Positions 34,328 through 43,318 of a DNA stretch of 44,841 nt are shown here, piece by piece; position 1 is the first letter of the stretch; every line of letters begins with the position of its first letter. Source of the stretch: Gammaproteobacteria bacterium (lineage in GTDB: Bacteria; Pseudomonadota; Gammaproteobacteria; DSM-16500); contig JABDBK010000014.1 of NCBI GenBank assembly GCA_013288655.1, forward strand, positions 1 to 44,841. The letters are read 5' to 3'. The notes under the pieces were generated by a model, which saw only the letters and a program-made list of their open reading frames with translations, did not search any database and was not told the origin of the DNA. Both the position numbers and the translations under genes were made by a program.

Positions 34328-35790
34328 TGACTACAGAAAATTTAATCTCCATATATGATTTTGAAATTTTCCCTTATGCCTTAGGTGATGTACTTACATG
34401 GAATATTCGCTCGGCAATACGATGCGAAGAAACCGGAAGTCCATTTGCTGATATTTATATCTGTCTTGACGAGAAGCATCATGCAAGTATTTATCAACGC
34501 GGACTCGTCAATCCAGATAACTTTGAGCTTTTTTTTAGTGAGCTTTATAGCGCATTTGGCACCCATCCTAAATTAGGCAATTTTTATATTTTTCGCAACA
34601 GAGAATCAATGATTGCGCAATTAAAAAAAATTGCGCCTAAAAATAAGCATAACTCAGAAGCTTTACGTGATTACCTTACTATATTGAAATACAAAGCCTC
34701 GGATCGAATTTTTAATAAAATCTGGCATTACCTTAAAAATAAACTTGGCAAACAAAGAATTTTAAAAAAAGCTTATCGATATCTTGTACCTAACACACTT
34801 ACAAAAATGACACATAATTTACTTTCGCATGAAGATGTTCTCAATCAATATTTCATTAAATACATTTATTCACATGATAAAATTAATCAATTTTATTTAA
34901 ATAAAAATTATATTCCATTTTTAAAAGAATCATTAGGTTGCAATCCGGATGTTAATGAAATCATTGCACGACAATTTAATGGAAAAAAAATTGTGTGTAT
35001 TCATCTAAGATTACGCAAACTCGATCTAGGCTATGGCGGGGAACATACTTATACGCGAGACTCAGATTTCCTTGAATGGTACGATTTCTTAAGACAAACA
35101 AGTGAAAAATATCCAGACATTCAATTTGTCGCTTTAGGACGCCTGCAAGAAAAACCTCTTGAAATGCTGAGATTACCTAATGTTATAAGTCTTAGAGTAC
35201 ATGGAATGGGTTTAGGACATGAACTAACACTTATGCTAAAAAGTGATTTATTTATTGGTACTTCAAGTGGGTTTGCGGCACTTGCTAATTTCTCATCCAT
35301 TCCATACTTTATTACCCGAATGAATCCCGAGTCCTGCAATGCCTATGCCATTGCCCAAGGAGAGAATAAATTACCTTTTGCAAAAGAAAATCAGCAATTA
35401 ATTTATGAAGAAGAAAATGCCAAGTTATTAATGAATCTATTAGAAACTGGACTAAACTTAGCTCCTCATTCCATGCAACCAAAAAATAACTTGGTGACCG
35501 AACCCCAACAAATCGATATCACTGATTGGTTAACCACCCATTCAAAAGCAACTTATTCAGCAAGGACAACTTGTCGATTTTATATAGATGACAATTATCG
35601 CAACAATGAAACCACTTATTTACTTCTTTCCAGCTTTGAGAAATGTCGCCAAGCTTTCATTAATAATGATTATCAAAAAGCCAGATCCATTTTATTAAAA
35701 ATAAAAAATAACTTTCCGAATCTTTGTCAGCAGTGTGCAGAATATTTACAATTAGAAGCCAATCTAGCCGCAGTTGAGACATATCCATGA
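34327..35790 (+). CDS. Putative glycosyltransferase (GT-B/fucosyltransferase-like), family uncertain
   Basis: 487 residues. The N-terminus reads DFEIFPYALGDVLTWNIRSA. The middle has KKIVCIHLRLRKLDLGYGG and FVALGRLQEKPLEML, and LFIGTSSGFAALANFSSIP parallels the 'FFxGTSSG' motif of the TIGR04372 protein at 20987-22309. That motif is where nucleotide-sugar contacts lie in O-fucosyltransferase-like folds. The C-terminal 100 residues look helical, perhaps TPR-like. It starts as TAATG on the methyltransferase stop and overlaps wzm, so it belongs to the export unit. Confidence 0.6.
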   Translation: MTTENLISIYDFEIFPYALGDVLTWNIRSAIRCEETGSPFADIYICLDEKHHASIYQRGLVNPDNFELFFSELYSAFGTHPKLGNFYIFRNRESMIAQLKKIAPKNKHNSEALRDYLTILKYKASDRIFNKIWHYLKNKLGKQRILKKAYRYLVPNTLTKMTHNLLSHEDVLNQYFIKYIYSHDKINQFYLNKNYIPFLKESLGCNPDVNEIIARQFNGKKIVCIHLRLRKLDLGYGGEHTYTRDSDFLEWYDFLRQTSEKYPDIQFVALGRLQEKPLEMLRLPNVISLRVHGMGLGHELTLMLKSDLFIGTSSGFAALANFSSIPYFITRMNPESCNAYAIAQGENKLPFAKENQQLIYEEENAKLLMNLLETGLNLAPHSMQPKNNLVTEPQQIDITDWLTTHSKATYSARTTCRFYIDDNYRNNETTYLLLSSFEKCRQAFINNDYQKARSILLKIKNNFPNLCQQCAEYLQLEANLAAVETYP

Positions 35791-36644
35791 CCAAAGTAAT
35801 TTACAATAATACTCCTAAACGTTTTAGTCTGCGACTTATTAATCCATATTTTATCATAACCGACCTATTCAAATACCGAGAACTCATCTCTTCCATGACA
35901 ATTCGTAATTTTCGCTCTCTTTATCAGGCAAGTTATCTTGGTGTTGCATGGCAAGTTCTTTTACCCTTGATTATGTTATCGATTTTTTACTTTGTATTTG
36001 GCGTGATTATGGGAGGCAGATTTACTAATCTTGGAGATGAATCAAGACTCGATTTTGCATTGGCATTATTTGTAGGTCTAGGTATTTTTAATTTTGTCTC
36101 GATCAATTTAGGCACAGCACCATCTATTATTATGTCTAATCAAGCTTATGTTAAAACTCTTTTATTTCCTCTAGAAGTGCTTTCGATAACCAACGTGCTT
36201 ACCACGTTTCTTAGTCTAGTTATTAATATCATACTTACACTCAGCGTTTTTTTTGCCACTAAGGGAATGATTCATTTAAGTTCTATTTATGTTGTTTTCT
36301 ATTTGTTGTGCATTTTCCTCATTTCGCTAGGATTATCATGGTGGCTTTCAGCTACTGCTGTTTTTTTTAGAGACATTGTTGCTATTGTACCCCCATTAAC
36401 CATTATTCTTATGTTTTTATGTCCTATTTTCTATCCAGCCAGCATGGTACCGCAGAAAATCAAATGGATAGTTGATGGAAATCCCATTGCAGTGATTATT
36501 GAAAATGCCAGGGGTTGTATGCTTTATGGAACATGGCCAAGCTTGTCTTCAATTGTATTTTTATCTATATTCTCGTTAAGTTTTGCTATCATGGGATATT
36601 GTTTTTTTATGCGATCTAAAGATACTTTTGCAGATTTTATATGA
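35787..36644 (+). CDS. wzm: ABC-2 type O-antigen export permease
   Basis: 285 residues with six hydrophobic membrane segments after an amphipathic start (YRELISSMTIRNFRSLYQAS). YLGVAWQVLLPLIMLSIFYF, WLSATAVFFRDI and FLCPIFYPASMVP are typical of Wzm/KpsM-type ABC-2 permeases. It forms the inner-membrane channel through which capped, lipid-linked O-chains are flipped. It overlaps both neighbours by four bases (ATGA) and is the only permease in the window. Confidence 0.93.
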   Translation: MTKVIYNNTPKRFSLRLINPYFIITDLFKYRELISSMTIRNFRSLYQASYLGVAWQVLLPLIMLSIFYFVFGVIMGGRFTNLGDESRLDFALALFVGLGIFNFVSINLGTAPSIIMSNQAYVKTLLFPLEVLSITNVLTTFLSLVINIILTLSVFFATKGMIHLSSIYVVFYLLCIFLISLGLSWWLSATAVFFRDIVAIVPPLTIILMFLCPIFYPASMVPQKIKWIVDGNPIAVIIENARGCMLYGTWPSLSSIVFLSIFSLSFAIMGYCFFMRSKDTFADFI

Positions 36645-38062
36645 GATTAAAAAATTTGGATGAAGATCAATTCGCTGTTCGAGTTTCGAATTTATCAAAG
36701 CGTTATCGTTTATCGCTATCCTCAAAAAATAAATTTTTACCCTGGTTTCGAGCTAATAAAAATACTAACGAAAAATATACTCAAAATCATTATTTTCATG
36801 CTTTAAACAATGTCTCTTTTAACATTAAAAAAGGTGAAAGCTGGGGTTTTGTTGGTGTTAATGGCAGTGGAAAATCTACCTTACTCAAAATCATTTCTGG
36901 GAACTTAAAACCATCCTCAGGACATGTAGAGGTAAATGGTAAAGTCGCCATTCTCGATTATGGCAATGGCTTTAATGGTGAATTTACAGGAAAGGAAAAT
37001 ATTTTTCTTAAAGCATCTGTATTAGGGTTAACAAAAAAGCAAACTTTAGAACGTTATCATTCCATTGTTGATTTTGCTGAAATAGGCGATTTCATTAATC
37101 AACCTGTTAAAACATATTCTAGCGGAATGAGTGCTCGACTTGGCTTTGCTATCATGGCTCATGTTGATGCAGATATTATCATTACTGATGAAGCCCTGGC
37201 TGTGGGAGATGTTTTTTTTGTTCAGAAATGTATGCAATTTATTCGATCATTTCTTAAAAATGGAACTTTTCTGTTTGTTTCACACTCTACTAATGATGTT
37301 CTTTCTCTTTGTCAACATGCTATATGGTTAGAACATGGTGCGATCAAAGCTATTGGGCCAGCTTCAACAGTGACGCAAGCTTACTTAGCTAAATCACATA
37401 TAGACGGTGTGAAAAATTTAGATCAAGATAATGACAACTTACAGAGCTCTCTCATCATAAAAGAAAATATAAAATCTGAAGTTGTCATTGAAAAAAAAGC
37501 ATTAAGCAAATTCATGAATTTCAATATGTCTGAAGATTTACCAGAAAAAGAAAAACCATCTATGAGCTCAGACCTCTATAATGAAATAGATATTTTATAC
37601 GGTGAATGTAGAAGCACTCCCTATGCTGAAGGCGCAAAAATTCTACATGTCATGTTTTGTGATGAAGCAGATAGGATACTTACTAAAATTCATGGAGGCC
37701 AAATAGCAAGACTAGCCATACATATTTTAGCAGAGCGCGAACTTATATCACCATTGGCTGGTTTTCAGCTAATCAACCATCAAGGTCAGGTTGTTATTGC
37801 AGATAATTCCAACTCAATTTCACAGGAAAACCCTTTCCTGGTCAAAGAAAAAACCATATTTTCAGTCGAATTTACTTTTCAAATGCCATTCCTTCCTGTC
37901 GGTAATCACTCCATGATAGTCTCTGTGGCTGCTGGGAAAAATGAGGCTAATGCGATCATATTACAAACGATTAATCCGGCGCTATTACTTCGATCTGTCA
38001 CATCTCATACAAAACATGGGTTAATAGGGATTCCTGCCCAGTCTATCACTATCGAAGTGTGA
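36641..38062 (+). CDS. wzt: ABC O-antigen exporter ATPase with C-terminal Wzt domain (second copy)
   Basis: 473 residues. Walker A GVNGSGKST (72-80), signature YSSGMSARLGFA, Walker B ADIIITDEALAVGD, then FVSHS. A polar linker (about 250-320) leads to a beta-rich recognition domain beginning SAKI-like at EGAKILHVMFCDE and continuing GGQIARLAIHILA. It is directly fused by ATGA overlap to wzm and is therefore the cognate ATPase. The nucleotide-binding half is nearly the same as the copy at 24629-26080, while the recognition domain is clearly different in sequence. Confidence 0.93.
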   Translation: MRLKNLDEDQFAVRVSNLSKRYRLSLSSKNKFLPWFRANKNTNEKYTQNHYFHALNNVSFNIKKGESWGFVGVNGSGKSTLLKIISGNLKPSSGHVEVNGKVAILDYGNGFNGEFTGKENIFLKASVLGLTKKQTLERYHSIVDFAEIGDFINQPVKTYSSGMSARLGFAIMAHVDADIIITDEALAVGDVFFVQKCMQFIRSFLKNGTFLFVSHSTNDVLSLCQHAIWLEHGAIKAIGPASTVTQAYLAKSHIDGVKNLDQDNDNLQSSLIIKENIKSEVVIEKKALSKFMNFNMSEDLPEKEKPSMSSDLYNEIDILYGECRSTPYAEGAKILHVMFCDEADRILTKIHGGQIARLAIHILAERELISPLAGFQLINHQGQVVIADNSNSISQENPFLVKEKTIFSVEFTFQMPFLPVGNHSMIVSVAAGKNEANAIILQTINPALLLRSVTSHTKHGLIGIPAQSITIEV

Positions 38063-38067
38063 ACACT

Positions 38068-39264
38068 TTAAGAAACCAAATCTTCCGGCACAAAAAACGA
38101 AACATCTAAATGTGACCATCGACTGACAATATTTTTGGCGATTTCCGGTGTTAATGCCACAAAAATAATACTCTCCTTTGGGACTGTCTCAGGACTATAA
38201 ATAGGTAAGCCTAAGTGCTCCTGACCAATTCGATTAGCATCTTCATCAATAAAAAATTCCACATTTCCATCCATCAAGGAAAATAGCCACGTGGCAGCAA
38301 TAGCTGTCCCCCAAATACCTCTTGGCTTATCTTTAGGTAAAGATTCTACTTGCTGAGTAATATGATGTAACCATTGCACTGCACTTTCGGGATAAGAAGA
38401 AAACCTTTCCTCATTAATTACCCTATCAGGAGATTTTATATCCGTATGATTAAACTCCGCTGGCCTAATCAATATAGAGAGCTCACGGGATACCCATTTA
38501 GATGAAGAAGTGATTACTTCATATCCTGCTTTATGAACAATATTAATAAGATCAGGCATAATAAAATGAGAACAATGATCTGCTATAAGTAAATTAAAAG
38601 GATTCTGCATTGGATTAGGCACTTGAATTACCACCATTCCATTTGGATTGAGAAGTTTTTTCAAATTTTCTAACCAATTTGATGGATAGGGTATATGTTC
38701 AAACACATGAATCAGTGTAATTAAATCGAAAGATTTCATTATATTATCTAAAGAACCAGAAACAAATGCTTCAACTCCAGGAATACTTTCAACTTCACTG
38801 CGCCGCTTATTATCAATCTCAAACCCCACCATCTTCCAGTTAGGTGCTAAAGTTCCAAAATAACGCAGTAGCGAACCATTGGCGCAGCCTATATCAAGCA
38901 ACCGCCCTGGTTTATTTAAATCGAGATAAGACAAAAGTTGTTGAAAAACTTTAGTAGACCTAGGTACTAATTCTTTGCCAGAGGAAACAACGGATTGTTC
39001 ATTGCCAGCACTTTGAGTATATATTTTATATTGAGCATAAACCTCTGCTGTCTCACTGTGCCAATCTTTATCAACAGGATTTTGCACACATAAACATGAT
39101 GTACAAATACCTAATCGACCGCCAGATCGCCAAGGAACACAATCTGATGCAACTCTCGGTAATGTAGAATAACTCGGGACAAGATTGAGTGTTTGTTCGC
39201 CGCAAATATGACAATTTAAATTTATTACACTATCGACACCTGGTAACATATCAACCCCATTCAT
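38068..39264 (-). CDS. Zinc-site SAM methyltransferase, C-methyltransferase-like
   Basis: 398 residues from MNGVDMLPGVDSV, which overlaps the dehydrogenase stop as ATGA; the frame opens 30 bases earlier. N-terminal cysteines (CHIC...CTSC) suggest a zinc site. The SAM domain has LLDIGCANGSLLRYF and LIHVFEHIPYPSNWL. The C-terminal domain (GIWGTAIAATWLFS...EFFIDEDANRIGQ) parallels that of the TylCIII-like protein at 29746-30972. It therefore shares the three-part architecture, but lacks the YHEHF motif (ADHCSHFIMP sits in the same region), so methylation site and substrate may differ. Confidence 0.75.
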   Translation of the reverse strand: MNGVDMLPGVDSVINLNCHICGEQTLNLVPSYSTLPRVASDCVPWRSGGRLGICTSCLCVQNPVDKDWHSETAEVYAQYKIYTQSAGNEQSVVSSGKELVPRSTKVFQQLLSYLDLNKPGRLLDIGCANGSLLRYFGTLAPNWKMVGFEIDNKRRSEVESIPGVEAFVSGSLDNIMKSFDLITLIHVFEHIPYPSNWLENLKKLLNPNGMVVIQVPNPMQNPFNLLIADHCSHFIMPDLINIVHKAGYEVITSSSKWVSRELSILIRPAEFNHTDIKSPDRVINEERFSSYPESAVQWLHHITQQVESLPKDKPRGIWGTAIAATWLFSLMDGNVEFFIDEDANRIGQEHLGLPIYSPETVPKESIIFVALTPEIAKNIVSRWSHLDVSFFVPEDLVS

Positions 39265-40328
39265 TGAATCAACCCATCCATCTTTACCAAACATCTACCC
39301 GAAACGAAACCATTGCGCATTTGCTCGATAGCTACATTCACATCATCCAATGAAAAGTAATTCGTAATCAATTCACGTAATTTAATTCTGCCTTTATTAA
39401 ATAAATGTTGATAACGCGGAATGTCATCATGCGGAATGGCGTCACCACCGTGTGAGCCTAAAATGGCTTTTCCAAAATGCAGCGGCAAAGAATAAAGCGT
39501 GATATTATTCCCTTTTTTAGGTACGCCTACGAGAACGACTCGACCTTTTGCATGCGTAAGTTCGTAACCTAATTCTATAACAGAAGGTAGGCCTGTGTTA
39601 TCTATAAAAACATCTACACCTTTTTTACCTATTATGTCATTTATCACTTGTTGTGCATGACACTCATGGCTATTAATAGTATGTGTTGCGCCCATTTCAA
39701 TGGCTAATTTCAATTTATCGTTATGGAGATCGACCGCAATGATAGGATAAGCAGAAACAAGTGATGCGGCTTGTACGATATTGAGACCTATGCCACCTGC
39801 GCCAAAGACCACTATGGATTCACCGATACGTAATTTTGCATTATTTTCAACAATACCAAAAGCTGTTGTCACAGCACAACCAAACAGAGCGGCAACTTGC
39901 ATATCACTATCTATGGGTATAGCCGTTAATCTATTTTCGGAAACAATAGCATATTCACTTAATGTCGCAATCCAGCCGGCATTAACCTTGCGAGATTCCC
40001 AGATATAACTTGGTGTTTCAGACTCAATACCTAAACTTTTTCGCCAATGTAATACAACCTTGTCTTCAGGTTTAACATACTTAACACCAGGGCCCGTTGC
40101 AATAACAGTACCCGATGCTTCATGTCCCAAAAGATGCGGCAAAAACTTATCTTCACCTTTCGCTCCATCTATTTCACCCAATTGTGATCCACAAATACCG
40201 CTATAATGAATTTTTACGAGCACTTGACCTATCGCGAGAGTTTTAGGCAGCTTAACTTCAGCAACGACTAATGGCTTTTGAAGTTCAGTTAATATAGCTG
40301 CTTTCATGGTTTCTGGGATAGATTGCAT
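39261..40328 (-). CDS. Zinc-dependent alcohol dehydrogenase-like protein
   Basis: 355 residues of the medium-chain dehydrogenase family. Catalytic zinc ligands appear conserved: Cys in YSGICGSQ, His-Glu in LLGHEASG and Cys in ALFGCAVTTA. NAD(P) binding is by VVFGAGGIGLNIVQAA. The four-cysteine structural-zinc loop is missing; the region reads HWRKSLGIESETPSYIWES. It lies between two methyltransferases, so it probably oxidises or reduces a sugar intermediate. AAAGGA precedes the ATG at 40328. Confidence 0.85.
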   Translation of the reverse strand: MQSIPETMKAAILTELQKPLVVAEVKLPKTLAIGQVLVKIHYSGICGSQLGEIDGAKGEDKFLPHLLGHEASGTVIATGPGVKYVKPEDKVVLHWRKSLGIESETPSYIWESRKVNAGWIATLSEYAIVSENRLTAIPIDSDMQVAALFGCAVTTAFGIVENNAKLRIGESIVVFGAGGIGLNIVQAASLVSAYPIIAVDLHNDKLKLAIEMGATHTINSHECHAQQVINDIIGKKGVDVFIDNTGLPSVIELGYELTHAKGRVVLVGVPKKGNNITLYSLPLHFGKAILGSHGGDAIPHDDIPRYQHLFNKGRIKLRELITNYFSLDDVNVAIEQMRNGFVSGRCLVKMDGLIQ

Positions 40329-40409
40329 ATAAAAGATCCTTTTTCACTATCAATAGCAATAGATGGGGATAAATAATCTCAGAAAATTAAAAGTAATTCA
40401 ATAAATCGC

Positions 40410-41081
40410 TTACTCAAAATAAATAAAAGAATAATCGCCCGTATAACCTGTGTGCTTAAACCACCATTCCCATTCTTTAGGTGTACAGAAAGTTTCACAT
40501 GTGACTTGCCAATACAATAAATTAGCTTTTTCAATTTCATTACGATAAGACTCAACACATATATATTTATTTTTTTTACCAACACGTTCTATCTCGCGTA
40601 ACGCAACATCGAGATCGTAATTGTGTAAATTATGCAAGGTATTGATGGAAATAACTAAATCAAAATAATGATCAGGATAAGGTAAAGAAGTTGCATTGAC
40701 GACTTGTAGTCTATCTTTGATTTCTTCTTTAGCATGAGCAATAGCATATTCTGACAGGTCAATTCCGTGAATTTCTATACCAGGAACGACTTTAGTAAAA
40801 TCATATAATAAAAAAGCCTTACCGCAACCCACATCCAAAATTTTATCCCCAGGTTTAATATGGTAATATTCTACTAATGCACGAGCGACTTTTTCCCATC
40901 GACCTTCAATATAGTGATAGCCGCCGTAACAAATGCGCCTGTCGCCATCCCAATAGTCATGGCCCCATTGTTTTGCCAATTCAGCAGCTTTATATTTTGG
41001 AAAATCAACATCATTCACGCGAGCAAGATAATCACGTTGAGTACTTTTGTGTATGACTGACATAAAATCAATATTATTCAT
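40410..41081 (-). CDS. Class I SAM-dependent methyltransferase
   Basis: 223 residues. ICYGGYHYIEGRWEKVARAL precedes the SAM motif ILDVGCGKAFLLYDF, then IHGIDLSEYAIAHA, LPYPDHYFDLVISINTLHN and C-terminal WWFKHTGYTGDYSFI. The tryptophan-rich start and end are conserved in a family that I associate with polysaccharide clusters, often with transketolase-like genes; this association is from memory. AAAGGA lies seven bases before the ATG. Confidence 0.82.
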   Translation of the reverse strand: MNNIDFMSVIHKSTQRDYLARVNDVDFPKYKAAELAKQWGHDYWDGDRRICYGGYHYIEGRWEKVARALVEYYHIKPGDKILDVGCGKAFLLYDFTKVVPGIEIHGIDLSEYAIAHAKEEIKDRLQVVNATSLPYPDHYFDLVISINTLHNLHNYDLDVALREIERVGKKNKYICVESYRNEIEKANLLYWQVTCETFCTPKEWEWWFKHTGYTGDYSFIYFE

Positions 41082-41092
41082 CAGTGAATCCT

Positions 41093-42346
41093 TTAGTTTT
41101 CTTGAATAACCATTTTTTTAATATAACCAAGAATTTTAGCCATTTCACTTTCCCAAGTTCTCCCACTTGTAGATGCTATGCCTCCATTAACTATTTTTTG
41201 ACGAAGTTCTTTTGATTCATAGAGCTCGCTAAATCTTTGTAAAAAATGGGATGGAGTCGGTTCTGCAATTAAGCAATTCTCTCCATCTTTACAAAACCAT
41301 TCTACATAAGGCCCAGCATTTGAAATCACGGGGCAACCGGAACCCATTAATTCTAAAGGAAGATAAGATAAATTAGTGGCAGATAGAGCAATGCCCACAT
41401 CACAAGAACGATAAAGCTCACCCGTTTTATGTAAGGGAAGATTGCCCATCATGGTTGCGCCAAATTTAGGAACCGATACTTTATCTAAACCTGCGAAGAC
41501 TATTTCTACATCGGGATATTTTGTTTTAATGGCTTCTAGAACTGTCATGCCAAGTTCAAATGCTCTACGCTCTGTGGAAGGGCGTCCATAAAAAAATACA
41601 CGTTTTACTTTATCACGTACGGATGGATTAGGATAAAAAATATCATGATCGATGGCAAAAGTATAATGCTCTGCAGTACCACCATATTTTTCAAAAATAC
41701 TTCTTAACCAAAGTCCGCCTGTGATACCTAAAAAACCAAATTTATAGGTATAATCTGCTTGTAAAGCTTGTGATCCACCTGGATAAAATAAAGATTCATA
41801 ATCCTGCATAAAATAAAACTTGAATCTAGCATCATTAAATCTCTTAACATGATAAGCAGATTGCCATGTTGTTGCTATGGCAATATCAGTTTGCTGTAAT
41901 TCTTCCGGTTTAACAAGAACACTGATATTGCAGCCAGGTAATGCTTTTTTTAATTCTGCAGCAAGAAACTCTCCCGACAAATGTCGTCCATTATCATAGA
42001 TATAAATTTCATTTGTGATGCCATGTTTTTCAAAAAAATGTGCGAATCGAAAAATAGTAAAATGGCCCCCTCCCCAAACATTAAGCCAATCGGGAGCAAA
42101 CCAGGTGATTTTTTTTAATGTTTTTAATTTTTCGATAGTATTTGATGAAGCTTCCTCAACCATAGGCAATTGTTCAATAAAAGAAAAGTCAGGGAGTGGC
42201 CTTACATTTGTAACAAGGTGAAATGTAGAAGGAAAAAATTTATAAAGAGAAAATATGAATGTTTTCGAAACACCATAAGTTGTAAGATATAAAAAAAAAC
42301 GAGAAACTTTTCTTTTCAATCTAGACAAAAAGCTCTTTCTTAACAT
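41093..42346 (-). CDS. Family 4-like glycosyltransferase, WsaF-type
   Basis: About 417 residues. The ATG at 42346 is preferred over 42355 because AAGGA is at proper distance. ITWFAPDWLNVWGGGHFTIF, FKFYFMQDYESLFYPGG, FAIDHDIFYPN, RVFFYGRPSTERRAFELG and the donor-site YLPLELMGSGCPVISN match WsaF-like beta-1,2-rhamnosyltransferases (GT-B fold). dTDP-rhamnose from the rml genes is a plausible donor. It overlaps the upstream SDR gene. Confidence 0.83.
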   Translation of the reverse strand: MLRKSFLSRLKRKVSRFFLYLTTYGVSKTFIFSLYKFFPSTFHLVTNVRPLPDFSFIEQLPMVEEASSNTIEKLKTLKKITWFAPDWLNVWGGGHFTIFRFAHFFEKHGITNEIYIYDNGRHLSGEFLAAELKKALPGCNISVLVKPEELQQTDIAIATTWQSAYHVKRFNDARFKFYFMQDYESLFYPGGSQALQADYTYKFGFLGITGGLWLRSIFEKYGGTAEHYTFAIDHDIFYPNPSVRDKVKRVFFYGRPSTERRAFELGMTVLEAIKTKYPDVEIVFAGLDKVSVPKFGATMMGNLPLHKTGELYRSCDVGIALSATNLSYLPLELMGSGCPVISNAGPYVEWFCKDGENCLIAEPTPSHFLQRFSELYESKELRQKIVNGGIASTSGRTWESEMAKILGYIKKMVIQEN

Positions 42347-43196
42347 GAAATTCATCCTTTAAATAATGACAAATAATCTCTTTCCATGAATAAGAAACCT
42401 CTTCAAGAATATCAGAAGGAATGATGCTATATATAGCTTCTGAAGTTGAACGCGGGGCTGCTAATGGATAAGATGCTGAACTAACAGGTTTGACAACACA
42501 ATGAGCATTTATATTTTCTATAATCAATTGGGCTATGTCATATCGGGAACAGACGTCATATGAGGCAAAATGCTTAATCCCAACAAATTTGGAATCAAAT
42601 GTATTCATAATAAATGTTGCGAGATGTTTAGCGCTGGTTATCGATCCAAATTTATCGAATACTGCAGTAAACGTTGTGTTACCTTCATTTAATTGTGCAA
42701 GTATTTTTCCAACGAATTTATTATCTCGTTCTTTTCCTCCACCTATCATCCAGCTTGCTCTAACAATGAGATGATTTTTACAAATATCTTGTATAGCACG
42801 TTCTGCAAAGCATTTACTTGAGCCATAAATATTGGTGGGTGATGGAACATCCATCTCATGATAGCGAACTTTTCCTTCCGATCCAAACACAGCAGAGGTC
42901 GATATAAAAATCATTCTTGCGTGAATTTGCGCGCAATATTCAGCAATTATTTTAGTTGCATAATAATTAGAAGTATAAGCATGCTGAGGATTTGTTTCAC
43001 ATAAATCTACATTCGTTTCAGCCGCTAAATGTATAAAATGACTAAATTTTTTTCCTGCCAAGGCACGATGAATGGAATCTGGATTTCTTAAATCTAACTC
43101 ATTTCTTGATAAATGCATAAATTCCATGTTAGAAACTTCCAGGATTTCTTGAAGATACTTACCCACCATCCCGGTTAAACCTGTAGCCAAGATCAT
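42321..43196 (-). CDS. RmlD-like SDR (third RmlD-type protein)
   Basis: 291 residues. ILATGLTGMVGKYLQEIL, FIHLAAETNVDLCETNPQHA, MIFISTSAVFGSEG, catalytic NIYGSSKCFAER (YxxxK) and RASWMIGGGKERDNKFVG follow the RmlD/WbpV pattern. With authentic rmlD elsewhere, it probably reduces another NDP-4-keto sugar. A GGAG site lies eight bases before the ATG. It opens the five-gene minus-strand operon whose end meets wzt tail-to-tail with a 5-bp gap. Confidence 0.82.
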   Translation of the reverse strand: MILATGLTGMVGKYLQEILEVSNMEFMHLSRNELDLRNPDSIHRALAGKKFSHFIHLAAETNVDLCETNPQHAYTSNYYATKIIAEYCAQIHARMIFISTSAVFGSEGKVRYHEMDVPSPTNIYGSSKCFAERAIQDICKNHLIVRASWMIGGGKERDNKFVGKILAQLNEGNTTFTAVFDKFGSITSAKHLATFIMNTFDSKFVGIKHFASYDVCSRYDIAQLIIENINAHCVVKPVSSASYPLAAPRSTSEAIYSIIPSDILEEVSYSWKEIICHYLKDEFHVKKELFV

Positions 43197-43252
43197 AATG
43201 ATACTCCAAATGAGCTGCGGGAATTATAAGAACATCAGGATGTTAAATCAAT

Positions 43253-43318
43253 TTATTTTGTCCTATTCCATTTCATTGTCACCGAACAATCTAAAACGTA
43301 ATCGAGTTTTGCTTTCAT
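43253..43318 (-). pseudogene. vapC: Remnant of a vapC-type PIN toxin gene
   Basis: The ATG overlaps the antitoxin stop as ATGA, the usual toxin position. The 21-residue frame begins MKAKLDYVLDCSVTMKW, matching the first strand and first catalytic aspartate of VapC PIN toxins ('YVLDxSVxxxW'), then runs into NRTK and a stop. No further PIN motif follows before the next gene, so the toxin has been deleted or overwritten. Confidence 0.7.

Noticed and set aside
7670-43196. Wzx flippase, Wzy polymerase or initiating glycosyl-phosphate transferase
   Set aside because: No multi-spanning protein other than Wzm was seen, and no WecA/WbaP-like frame was found in the window.
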